DNA of 64,000 bases from Paenibacillus curdlanolyticus YK9. GTDB lineage: Bacteria; Bacillota; Bacilli; Paenibacillales; Paenibacillaceae. The notes beneath the pieces were generated by a model, which saw nothing but the letters and a program-made list of their open reading frames with translations, did no database searches and was not told the origin of the DNA. The translations under genes and the position numbers were made by a program. Positions 25,363 to 33,609 of the stretch are shown here, piece after piece (the first letter of the stretch is position 1; every line of letters begins with the position of its first letter). The stretch spans positions 1 through 64,000 of the forward strand of contig NZ_AEDD01000016.1 of NCBI RefSeq assembly GCF_000179615.1. Direction: 5' to 3'.

Positions 25363-26421
25363 TTGGTTACGCTGGGTTTATCGGTGAACGTGTCGAACGA
25401 TTGCGATAACTTGTCGTTGGACCATTTCGGCAACGAGATATGCATCCATCAGGATAACGGTCTGATCTGCGTCAATACGTGCAGCACCTCAAACCCGTCA
25501 TTGCCTTTTACACTTCAATCCGTTGGCATACAAATGGATGATGTTAACGTCATTGCGTTGTCGTACACGGGGCAAGCATGGATGATTACCGAATCTTTGG
25601 TGAAGAAAGTGCGCAAACGGCTCGGCTTAAAGGACAGCCAGCAGGTCGTAGTCGTGCCGTCGCAAGAGCTCAGTTACGCATATACCTCGCATTTTACGAG
25701 CGGACTCGATTCGTCGCTATTGATCGTGACAGGCAAATCAGATGAGGACAGTGCGCATCCTAAAATTTCTTATTATGCTGCTGATCGGAATGACGTTCGC
25801 CTAATCGACCAAGATTTTACGGACGCTGATTGTATCTCGTTCAATGATGTCTATCGCCAACTTGCACAGTATTTGCATCTGAAGGATGAGCTTGAAATCC
25901 AAAAGCTCGCGTTATATGGCAAAGACAAGCATAAAGCAGCCGGCAATCTATGGGCGCTTGACAACGAGTGCCGTATTATCAGCGGAAGTGGGCCAAGCAA
26001 TCCGCAATCTGGATCGTTTGATCTCATGCAATTGTTAGCGAGCGCGGGAGTTGATGTTCCGAATGAACGGCAGCCTGAAGAGCCTTTGTCGGAGGAACAT
26101 GCCGAGTTAGCGCAATATGTGCAAAATCAAGTCGAAACGATCTTCATGCGCAAGGTAAATTGCTTGCTAGAGAAACAAAGCGTCAGCAATGTCTGCATCA
26201 CGGGCGATCTGACAGAAAACCACTTGTTGCTGAACCAGATGGGTGCAACCTTGTCGCAGAAACTATACGTGCCTCCTGTAGATTATTGTCAGAACTTGAG
26301 CATCGGCAATACGATATATGCTCTTTTGCATAATGGTGAAGAAAAAGTGCTCCTCAATGAACTGAAGCTCAACTTCCAAATGGAAAATATTTATCGAACC
26401 TACCTCTGCTGCTGCAGTTGA
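25363..26421 (+). CDS. Carbamoyltransferase-like (NodU/CmcH N-domain) protein, probably inactive
   Basis: A 352-residue protein that reads like the ASKHA-fold half of NodU/CmcH O-carbamoyltransferases: an early LGLSVNVSND strand, a VGIQMDDVNVIALSYTG segment, SYAYTSHFTSGLDSSLLIVTG at the place of the HHxxHAxxAYxxS motif, and VCITGDLTENHLLLNQM in place of LAGGVALN. The metal-binding histidines seem replaced (Gln/Glu and Tyr) and the usual C-terminal catalytic domain is missing, since the family is normally near 550-600 residues. The protein ends in CCCS. The TTG start has GGAGGG 7 bases upstream; an upstream ATG lacks one. It opens the operon with the aminotransferase and half-C/A genes. The family assignment is by remembered motifs and is tentative. 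Confidence 0.5.
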   Translation: MVTLGLSVNVSNDCDNLSLDHFGNEICIHQDNGLICVNTCSTSNPSLPFTLQSVGIQMDDVNVIALSYTGQAWMITESLVKKVRKRLGLKDSQQVVVVPSQELSYAYTSHFTSGLDSSLLIVTGKSDEDSAHPKISYYAADRNDVRLIDQDFTDADCISFNDVYRQLAQYLHLKDELEIQKLALYGKDKHKAAGNLWALDNECRIISGSGPSNPQSGSFDLMQLLASAGVDVPNERQPEEPLSEEHAELAQYVQNQVETIFMRKVNCLLEKQSVSNVCITGDLTENHLLLNQMGATLSQKLYVPPVDYCQNLSIGNTIYALLHNGEEKVLLNELKLNFQMENIYRTYLCCCS

Positions 26422-26465
26422 CGGCGATGATGAGCAAATGAAATGAAGACAGGGTGGTGAGATCG

Positions 26466-27908
26466 GTGTCGGAGGTTGCGTATAGAAGTGGCGGTCCACA
26501 GGATCGGCCGGACGGCCAGAGCGAGGAACGCAATAGCCAAGACCAAGGAGCGTCCTATTCGAATGTCATGGCTTATACCTCGCAAGTGCTGGGGCTGATT
26601 GAGAAGGAGGAGCTGTCGAAGGAAGACTCCGAATGGATCAAGTTCGAGACCGTAAACGGCTATAAGGAGCATGTGAACCCGGGCTATCTATTCAGCCGCA
26701 AGACGGTTGATATGAATAAAGAGCTTGCCTTCGTGGAATGGAAGGATGCAAGGAACAGCTTTATTGACATTGATGGCAACGAGTATATCGATTGCATCGG
26801 TGGAAGGGGCATCTATAATGTTGGCCACCGACATCCGAAGGTGCTTCAGACGGTCATGAACCAACTGCAGAAGCAGGCTATGCATACCCATGACCTGCTG
26901 GATCCGTACCGCGCGATACTCGCAAAGACGTTAGCTGAGATTACGCCAGGCGATCTGAAGTATGTATTCTTCACGAATAGCGGCGGCGAGGCAGTCGAGT
27001 CGGCGATCAAGCTGGCGAGAAAAGCGACGAATCGTCATACGTTCATATCGACGACAGCGGGATATCATGGGGTGAGCCTGGGCTCGCTAGCTGCGACAGG
27101 CAAAGCGTTTTACCGTAAACCGTTTCTGCCTTTCGCGCAAAACTTTCGCCATGCGCTTTTCGGCGATGTCGATATGCTGTACAAGCTGCTTAAGTCGCTT
27201 GAAATCGTAGGCGAAGAAGCGGCAGGCGTAATCATTGAGCCTATCCAAGGCAATGCGGGAGTCCGAATGCCTCCTGACAATTACTTGCAGGAAGTCAGGC
27301 AGTTATGTGATGAGTTCGGTGCCTTATTGATATTGGATGAAGTGCAAACGGGTATGGGGCGGACGGGCAAAATGTTTTACGCGGAGCACGAGAACGTTAC
27401 GCCTGATATTCTGTGCCTTGCCAAAGCGCTGGGAGGCGGCATTATGCCGATGGGCGCAATCGTCGCTTCCGAGAAGGTTTACGAGAGCTTTATGGAGGAG
27501 CCTTATCGCCATGAGCATACGTTCGGGGGCAATACGCTTGCTTGCGTAGCGGCGATTGCAACGATACATGTGCTGATCGAGGAGCGGCTGCCAGAAAGAG
27601 CGGCTGTTATTGGCGAGTACATGCTGAAGGAGCTGCGGGCAATTGCGGCCCGTTATCCGAAACTCGTACAGGAGATCAGAGGGAAGGGCTTATTCATCGG
27701 AGTGGAGTTCTTTGACAGCGTTGTCGGCTTTGAAGTGTCCAAGGGCTTGTTCGATAACAAAATATTAGTCGAGGGCACGGTAGGGGATGTCAAGACGTTC
27801 CGAATTGAACCTCCGCTTACGATTGAGCAAGAGCAGGTCGATCGCGTCATACAGACATTTGATCTGGTGCTGTCGCAAGTGCAGCGCAAATATAATTTTA
27901 TTAAATAG
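26466..27908 (+). CDS. PLP class III aminotransferase, putrescine (PatA/YgjG) type
   Basis: Cytoplasmic PLP enzyme of 480 residues. It closely follows the pattern of E. coli putrescine aminotransferase: KEHVNPGYL, FTNSGGEAVESAIKLARKA (cofactor phosphate site), IIEPIQGNAGV, ILDEVQTGMGRTGKMF with the PLP-binding Asp, and the Schiff-base Lys in CLAKALGGGIMPMGA. That family transfers the terminal amino group of putrescine, and often cadaverine or lysine, to 2-oxoglutarate. The start is placed at GTG 26466 with GGTGAG upstream; GTG 26454 is an alternative. It is 44 bases after the carbamoyltransferase-like gene and 19 before the NRPS protein, so one operon. In context it may prepare an amine building block. 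Confidence 0.88.
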   Translation: MSEVAYRSGGPQDRPDGQSEERNSQDQGASYSNVMAYTSQVLGLIEKEELSKEDSEWIKFETVNGYKEHVNPGYLFSRKTVDMNKELAFVEWKDARNSFIDIDGNEYIDCIGGRGIYNVGHRHPKVLQTVMNQLQKQAMHTHDLLDPYRAILAKTLAEITPGDLKYVFFTNSGGEAVESAIKLARKATNRHTFISTTAGYHGVSLGSLAATGKAFYRKPFLPFAQNFRHALFGDVDMLYKLLKSLEIVGEEAAGVIIEPIQGNAGVRMPPDNYLQEVRQLCDEFGALLILDEVQTGMGRTGKMFYAEHENVTPDILCLAKALGGGIMPMGAIVASEKVYESFMEEPYRHEHTFGGNTLACVAAIATIHVLIEERLPERAAVIGEYMLKELRAIAARYPKLVQEIRGKGLFIGVEFFDSVVGFEVSKGLFDNKILVEGTVGDVKTFRIEPPLTIEQEQVDRVIQTFDLVLSQVQRKYNFIK

Positions 27909-27927
27909 CCCAAAGGAGAGTTGAACC

Positions 27928-30144
27928 ATGTTAGCTGTAGATGCACTATCCCATTTCGCAGGCAACCAGACTCAGACGTTCTGGTCCGCGTATATGCAAG
28001 ATTTTGATGTAAAATCGATTCTTCCGCTTGATCATCCCTCCAATACGGGAAGAGGAACGGCGAGCGCTGTGCATATTTTTGGACTGGGCGAGGAATTAGA
28101 GGCGGCGTATCGTCGTTTCATGTCCGAATCGTCCCCTTCGTTGGAAGCATTCCATTATGCGGTTTGGGCCATTGTGCTTCAAAAATACAATAACAGCGAC
28201 GCCGCTGTTTTTGGTACGCCGAGCACCGAAGGTGCGCTGCTTCCATTCCGAACGCGGTCGGACGCAGCGCAGTCCTTCTCATCATTCCTGGCAGGTATCT
28301 CTAACAACGTAAACGAGCGTCGCCATTTCGAGGATATGACGCTTGGAGATATCGCCCGTTCCAGTGAGCTCGATCATACGCAGCCATTGTTCGATTCCGC
28401 GGTGTACGTGCAGCGTCAGCATAATCGGACAGGAACAACTGAACCTGCGCTTTTGCTTGAGGTAGTGAGCGAAGCGCCGCTAGAGCTGTCGATCCGATAT
28501 CAAGCCTCCCAATTCGAGCAAGCGACGATTCTGCGCATTGCCAGCCATATTACGCGTACGATCGAGCAAGTGGTCAGCTGTTCGGAAATATCGCTGAAGA
28601 ATATCGACATTTTGTCCGCTGAGGAGCGGCATCAGGTAATCAATGGGTTCAACGAATTGACTGTCGAATACGACAGATCAATGACGATCGATCAACTGTT
28701 TGAAGCGACGGTTGAGCGAATGCAAGATCAAGTTGCAGTAATATGCGGCGACCGTGAACTCACTTATCGGGAATTGAATGCAAAGGCGAATCGCCTTGCT
28801 AGAGTATTGCAGCGTCAAGGGGTGGGACCAGAGAAACTGGTAGGCCTTATCGTCGAGCGGGACATCGAGCTGATCGTCGGAATGCTAGGCGTAATGAAGG
28901 CAGGCGGCGCTTATTTGCCGGTCGATCCCGCATTCCCGCTGGAGCGTATCAACTATATGTTCCGCAACGGCAACGTGAACCTGCTGCTAACGAGCAGCGA
29001 GCTATCGATCCGTCTGGATTATGAGTGCGATTACTTGAATTTGGACGAGCTTGATCTTAGCGGCGAGGATGATTCGAATCTGCAGAAGGAGCATGATCCG
29101 AAAAATCTGATGTACGTGCTGTACACGTCAGGTTCAACCGGGCAACCGAAGGGCGTTGCTGTAGAGCATCGGAATGTAGCGGGCTATGTACACGCTTTCT
29201 GCAATGAGTTCCAGATGACAACCAGCGATCGGATGGTCCAGCAATCGACGGTTTCGTTCGATATTTCGGTCGAAGAGATTTATCCAATCCTGCTAACCGG
29301 CGGAACGCTCTTAATTGCCAAACGGCACGAGGTGGCCAACATTCCGCTGCTGGTGGATATGATGTTTGATCGCGGCGCAACAATGATTAGCGGCTTCCCG
29401 CTGCTGCTGAATGATTTGAACAAGTATCCGGTTCCGCCTTCCCTTCATACGCTGATCAGCGGCGGGGATGTCCTGCGCGAAGAGTATGTCACCAATCTGA
29501 TCCAGAAAGCCAATGTTTACAATACGTATGGACCTTCTGAAACGACAGTATGTATCAATTACTTCAAGTATAAGGGCGAATGCAGCACGAGCATTCCGAC
29601 AGGGCGCACGATCGCGAACTACAAGGTGTACATTCTAGATCGCCATCGCAATCCGATGCCAATCGGTCTTCCAGGCGAAGTTTGCATCGGCGGAGTAGGT
29701 GTTTCCCGTGAATATTTGAATCGTCCTGATATTACGAATGAACGCTACATTCCGGATCCATATAACAAGGAAGAGAAGATGTTCACCTGCGGCGATCTTG
29801 CTCGCTGGATGCCGGATGGCAACGTCGAGTTCCTCGGCAGGATGGACGACCAGATCAAAATCCGCGGCCGCCGGACGGAGCCAGGCGAGGTTCAGCGCAT
29901 TCTTATGAAGCATGCAACCGTTAATGAAGCCCATGTCATCGCAAATACCGACAAGTACAAGCACAAGTATTTGACTGCATATGTAACGGGATCTGAGCTG
30001 CTTTCGGCTGCAGACCTCAAGGCGCATTTGGCTCAATATTTGCCGGAATTCATGGTTCCGCCTTACTTCGTTCAACTGGACAAGCTCCCTTTGACTCCGA
30101 GCGGCAAAGTCGACAAGAAGGCGCTTCCTCATGTTATCGATTAG
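27928..30144 (+). CDS. NRPS half-condensation/adenylation protein, lysine-type code
   Basis: A 738-residue NRPS piece. Residues about 1-215 match only the C-terminal lobe of a condensation domain; the HHxxxDG lobe is absent and the ATG has AAAGGAG at proper spacing, so this is the native start. A full adenylation domain follows (about 245-735: LTYRELNAKANRLA, YTSGSTGQPKGV, YNTYGPSETTVC, GRMDDQIKIRGRR, catalytic Lys in TPSGKVDKKAL). Aligned by eye to GrsA, the specificity residues are D-I-E-S-I-G-T-V-C-K, 8 of 10 the same as the bacitracin lysine code DAESIGSVCK, so lysine is the predicted substrate. No carrier domain follows, so the lysyl group must be loaded in trans. Neighbouring LysRS and aspartokinase genes fit the lysine theme. 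Confidence 0.85.
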   Translation: MLAVDALSHFAGNQTQTFWSAYMQDFDVKSILPLDHPSNTGRGTASAVHIFGLGEELEAAYRRFMSESSPSLEAFHYAVWAIVLQKYNNSDAAVFGTPSTEGALLPFRTRSDAAQSFSSFLAGISNNVNERRHFEDMTLGDIARSSELDHTQPLFDSAVYVQRQHNRTGTTEPALLLEVVSEAPLELSIRYQASQFEQATILRIASHITRTIEQVVSCSEISLKNIDILSAEERHQVINGFNELTVEYDRSMTIDQLFEATVERMQDQVAVICGDRELTYRELNAKANRLARVLQRQGVGPEKLVGLIVERDIELIVGMLGVMKAGGAYLPVDPAFPLERINYMFRNGNVNLLLTSSELSIRLDYECDYLNLDELDLSGEDDSNLQKEHDPKNLMYVLYTSGSTGQPKGVAVEHRNVAGYVHAFCNEFQMTTSDRMVQQSTVSFDISVEEIYPILLTGGTLLIAKRHEVANIPLLVDMMFDRGATMISGFPLLLNDLNKYPVPPSLHTLISGGDVLREEYVTNLIQKANVYNTYGPSETTVCINYFKYKGECSTSIPTGRTIANYKVYILDRHRNPMPIGLPGEVCIGGVGVSREYLNRPDITNERYIPDPYNKEEKMFTCGDLARWMPDGNVEFLGRMDDQIKIRGRRTEPGEVQRILMKHATVNEAHVIANTDKYKHKYLTAYVTGSELLSAADLKAHLAQYLPEFMVPPYFVQLDKLPLTPSGKVDKKALPHVID

Positions 30145-30178
30145 TCATTCTAATAGAATCGGGACGGTGGATAATGAC

Positions 30179-30460
30179 ATGTTTACGGTAGAACGTCAAA
30201 CGTTGTTTATGTACCAGGTGCAATTCGAAACAAGGGGCAGAGGAAAAGTAAGCCTGATGATCGTCGCTTCGGATGAAACGGAGGCGATAGCGCTTGCCCA
30301 GCAAGAGATGGAGAAGCATCCGTTCTACTCGTTCTATGACCGCCTATCGTGTAATTGCGAGAAAAGAGCGGTTCAAACGGGCGACTGCTGGATCGTTGAA
30401 TCCACGAAATATGCCGGTCATCCGGATCATGCCTACGTTGACTTCGGTGCGTTTATCTAA
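30179..30460 (+). CDS. Small protein of unknown function
   Basis: A 93-residue soluble protein beginning MFTVERQTLFMYQVQFETRG, with mixed alpha/beta pattern and a CNC pair followed by a conserved-looking GDCWIVE segment (three Cys in total). It is not MbtH (no NPFDxED or SLWP motif). The ATG at 30179 has GGTGG 8 bases upstream; a longer frame begins inside the preceding NRPS gene. It lies 34 bases after that gene and is likely in the same transcript. I do not recognise the family. Confidence 0.65.
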   Translation: MFTVERQTLFMYQVQFETRGRGKVSLMIVASDETEAIALAQQEMEKHPFYSFYDRLSCNCEKRAVQTGDCWIVESTKYAGHPDHAYVDFGAFI

Positions 30461-30587
30461 GAAACGGTTAATAGACCGGTTCAATTTCCTACACATTGAT
30501 GCATGAAATGAGGTCCGTTTTACATCTATTATTCAACCTGAAATATTCGGTATTGTTACCAATAAGCGATGGAAGGGGCAGCTTGAC

Positions 30588-30677
30588 GTGAACGTAAGCA
30601 AAGATGCTGTAAGGCGAGGGAGAGCAGCTCTGCTGGCGTCCCATTCAGGGCCGGGACCCATGACGCTATTCCAATGA
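30588..30677 (+). CDS. Possible 29-codon small ORF in the gap before lysS
   Basis: The 235-base gap 30461-30695 has no larger gene and no recognisable T-box or lysine riboswitch. A 29-codon frame starts at a GTG with GGAAGGGG upstream and ends 18 bases before the lysS start. The product is basic (VNVSKDAVRRGR...) and may be spurious. Confidence 0.2.
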   Translation: MNVSKDAVRRGRAALLASHSGPGPMTLFQ

Positions 30678-30695
30678 CAAGTTAGGGGAGTATTC

Positions 30696-32180
30696 ATGAC
30701 GAGTGAACAAGCTGTTGTACGCATGGAGAAACGAGAGGAAATGGCGGCGAAAGGAATCGACGTTCATCCAGACCGCTGCGAAATCACGCATGAGCTTCAC
30801 GAGGCAGCCATGCTCGAAGATGGGGTTAGCGACATTGCAGTAGCGGGTCGCGTGCGTTCCATCCGACATATGGGGCAAATCGTGTTTGTGACGATACAGA
30901 GCGTTCGCGGACGGCTGCAATTATTCGTGCGCAAGGACGAGCTAGGGGAAGGGAGCTTTGACGCTTTCATCCAATATGTCGATACAGGGGACTGGATCGG
31001 TGCAAGCGGAACAATGTTCACGACGAAAGCTGGCGAAAAAACGCTTAGAGTCGTCGGCTACCAGTTTTTGGGCAAGAGCTTGCATCCAATGCCGGACAAA
31101 TGGAGCGGGATGACGAATACGGAGCTTCGGTACCGCTATCGTTATCTGGATATGTGGCTCTCGGATGAGACGAGCAGCCGACTGCTGCGAAGAACGTCGA
31201 TGCTTCGATCGTTGCGCGCCTTTCTGGACAACAAAGGGTTCCTCGAGGTGGATACTCCGATATTGCAGCATTCCGCATCAGGAGCGCTGGCCAAACCATT
31301 CGTCACGCATCATCATGCGCTTGGACAAGATATGTATTTGCGAATTGCGCCGGAAACGTATTTAAAGAGACTCGTAGCGGGTGGATTCACCAAATTGTAT
31401 GAGGTAGCAAAATGCTTCCGCAATGAGGGAATCAGTCCACAGCATTTGCAAGAGTTTACGATGGTTGAGGGCTATTCGGCATTTGAAAATTACGAGGATG
31501 CAATGGCACTTATACAGGAAATGCTGCAGTATCTATTATCTGAGACATTCGGTACGCTTTCTTTCTCGATCGGCGGCGAATGGATCGACTTCTCCGAGCC
31601 ATGGCTGACCGTTACGTTTCGCGAGCTGATCCTTGAGAAAACGGGAATCGACATTGACTGTTATCCGACTGTCGAGGAGCTTCACGCAGAGACGCTTCGC
31701 AAGCATATTCGGCTGGAGCATGAAGCGATCGAAACGCTGGGAAGAGGCAATTATATCGATTTATTATATAAAAAAGCATGCAGGCCTTACCTCATGCGCC
31801 CGACGTTCCTGATCGAACATCCTATCGATTTATCGCCGCTCGCCAGGGCCAATGACGAACGGCCTGCCGTTACGGACCGGTTCCAATTGGTGCTTTGCGG
31901 GGCAGAGATTGTGAACGCATATTCCGAGCTTGTCGATCCCCTCGAACAGCGCGCAAGGCTTGAGCAGCAGGCATTATTGAAGAGCGGCGGTGATGTGGAA
32001 GCGATGGGGATGGATGAGGACTACTTGCGCGCCATGGAATACGGCATGCCGCCGATTGCAGGCTGGGGATTCGGCATTGAGCGGCTGCTGATGATTGTCA
32101 CGGACAGTCCGAATATTAAAGAATGTGTTTATTTCCCGCTTGTCAGAAGCATGGAGGGAGAAGACGATGAAAGTCGTTAA
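30696..32180 (+). CDS. lysS: Lysyl-tRNA synthetase, class II (cluster paralogue)
   Basis: Cytoplasmic enzyme of 494 residues that charges tRNA-Lys with lysine. The N-terminal OB-fold anticodon domain (about 45-150: VAGRVRSIRHMGQIVFVTI) and the catalytic core are both present: motif 1 near FLEVDTPILQ, motif 2 FRNEGISPQHLQEFTMVEG, motif 3 GWGFGIERLLM, plus GAEIVNAYSEL, which lines the lysine pocket. Several usually invariant positions differ from housekeeping LysRS: RYRYRYLDM for RYRQRYLDL, QHLQEFT for RHNPEFT, GWGFGIER for GLGIGIDR. It therefore looks like a diverged second copy rather than the main enzyme. It overlaps the aspartokinase gene by 14 bases. Roles to consider are self-protection or supplying activated lysine to the pathway. 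Confidence 0.88.
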   Translation: MTSEQAVVRMEKREEMAAKGIDVHPDRCEITHELHEAAMLEDGVSDIAVAGRVRSIRHMGQIVFVTIQSVRGRLQLFVRKDELGEGSFDAFIQYVDTGDWIGASGTMFTTKAGEKTLRVVGYQFLGKSLHPMPDKWSGMTNTELRYRYRYLDMWLSDETSSRLLRRTSMLRSLRAFLDNKGFLEVDTPILQHSASGALAKPFVTHHHALGQDMYLRIAPETYLKRLVAGGFTKLYEVAKCFRNEGISPQHLQEFTMVEGYSAFENYEDAMALIQEMLQYLLSETFGTLSFSIGGEWIDFSEPWLTVTFRELILEKTGIDIDCYPTVEELHAETLRKHIRLEHEAIETLGRGNYIDLLYKKACRPYLMRPTFLIEHPIDLSPLARANDERPAVTDRFQLVLCGAEIVNAYSELVDPLEQRARLEQQALLKSGGDVEAMGMDEDYLRAMEYGMPPIAGWGFGIERLLMIVTDSPNIKECVYFPLVRSMEGEDDESR

Positions 32181-33564
32181 ATTCGGCGGCACCTCGCTTG
32201 CAGATGCGCAGCAACTGCATAAAGCGGCCTCCATTATCGCATCGGATGCGGATCGCCGCATCGTCGTCGTCTCGGCTCCTGGCAAGCGGCATCGAGCAGA
32301 TGCTAAAATGACGGATTTGCTCATTGCGGGGTGGAAGCAAGTCGCGGAGGGCAAGAGCCCCGAGCGAGAGCGGGAGGCGGTCATTCAACGCTTCGCTGAG
32401 ATTGGCTCCTCGCTTAAGCTGGCGGCCTCTGACATCGAGGAGGCCGTAACGCCGCTGCGTTCACTGCCACAAGCGGTGGATAGCCTTGAGGAGCCATTCC
32501 TCCTGGACCTGTGGAAAGCAGCAGGCGAGGACACATGCGCCAGGATGATGGCTTGTTACTTGCGCAGCATCGGCATAGATGCGGAATACGTAAATCCAGG
32601 AGCGGCCGGTTTATTGGTGGAGGGAGACAGCGGGAACGCTGTCGTCCTGCCGGAGTCGATGGTCTCATTGCGCAGCCTTCGAGATCGAAAGCGTGTCGTC
32701 GTGTTCCCGGGCTTTTTCGGTTACACGCCTGAAGGAAGGTTAGTCACCTTCTCGCGCGGCGGGTCCGACGTGACGGGATCGATTCTAGCGGCTGCTGTCG
32801 GTGCGGAGCTTTATGAGAATTTCACAGATGTCGATTCCGTCTTTGCTGTTAATCCGGCGCTGATTCCTAACCCCAAGCAGATTGCGGAACTCACGTATCG
32901 AGAGATGCGAGAGCTGTCATATGCAGGATTCACCGTGCTGCATGAGGAAGCGCTTCTTCCCGCGTTCCGCGCTAATGTTCCGGTTTGCATTAAGAATACG
33001 AACAATCCGGCGGCGCCGGGCACGAGAATCGTGTCAAGGCGAGCGGTGGAATTGTCGCCTGTCGTTGGCATTGCGAACGACGATGGCTTTTGCAGCATCA
33101 ACTTGACCAAATATCTGATGAACCGCGAAATCGGCTTTGGACGCAAGCTGCTGCAGCTTCTTGAAGAGGAGAACGTTCCTTATGAGCATACGCCGACCGG
33201 TATAGATAACTTCTCGATCATTATTCGTGAATCGCTGGCAGGAGATGAAGTATTGAACCGGATTGTTTACCGGATCAGGGAAGAGCTGCAGGTGGATGAC
33301 GTCGAGATCGTGCGAGAGCTTGCGCTGGTCATGATCGTCGGAGAGGGCATGCTGGATTCAGTTGGGGTTGTGGCTCGTGCAGCGAACGCACTTGCCAAGG
33401 CTGGCGTAAACATCGCTATGATTAATCAAGGGGGCTCGGAGGTCAGTCTCATGTTCGGCGTTCGAAGCGAAGATGCGGCAAGAGCGGTTGCATCGTTGTA
33501 TCATGAATTTTTCTATGATGAGGTTCTTCATTGGTCGCTGCTGCGCCACAAGGCGGCGCTCTAG
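32167..33564 (+). CDS. Aspartokinase (YclM/ThrD-like)
   Basis: Cytoplasmic kinase of 465 residues that phosphorylates aspartate, the first step to lysine, threonine and methionine. The N-terminus MKVVKFGGTSLADAQQL with the ATP-binding KFGG, the VVSAPGKRHRADAKMTDLL segment, FSRGGSDVTGSI and two C-terminal ACT domains (about 310-455) are all present. The pattern is closest, from memory, to B. subtilis YclM rather than LysC. The ATG at 32167 lies within the lysS 3' end with GGAG upstream, so the two are coupled. In this setting it probably raises lysine precursor supply for the lysine-activating NRPS protein. Confidence 0.92.
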   Translation: MKVVKFGGTSLADAQQLHKAASIIASDADRRIVVVSAPGKRHRADAKMTDLLIAGWKQVAEGKSPEREREAVIQRFAEIGSSLKLAASDIEEAVTPLRSLPQAVDSLEEPFLLDLWKAAGEDTCARMMACYLRSIGIDAEYVNPGAAGLLVEGDSGNAVVLPESMVSLRSLRDRKRVVVFPGFFGYTPEGRLVTFSRGGSDVTGSILAAAVGAELYENFTDVDSVFAVNPALIPNPKQIAELTYREMRELSYAGFTVLHEEALLPAFRANVPVCIKNTNNPAAPGTRIVSRRAVELSPVVGIANDDGFCSINLTKYLMNREIGFGRKLLQLLEEENVPYEHTPTGIDNFSIIIRESLAGDEVLNRIVYRIREELQVDDVEIVRELALVMIVGEGMLDSVGVVARAANALAKAGVNIAMINQGGSEVSLMFGVRSEDAARAVASLYHEFFYDEVLHWSLLRHKAAL

Positions 33565-33609
33565 GCTATTTGTTCGCAGCGGGCGATGAGGATGAGAGGG
33601 GGAAGCAGC

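Noticed and set aside
30461-30695. Possible T-box or lysine riboswitch before lysS
   Set aside because: No GGGTGGNACCGCG antiterminator motif, specifier loop or lysine-riboswitch core could be found, and no terminator follows.
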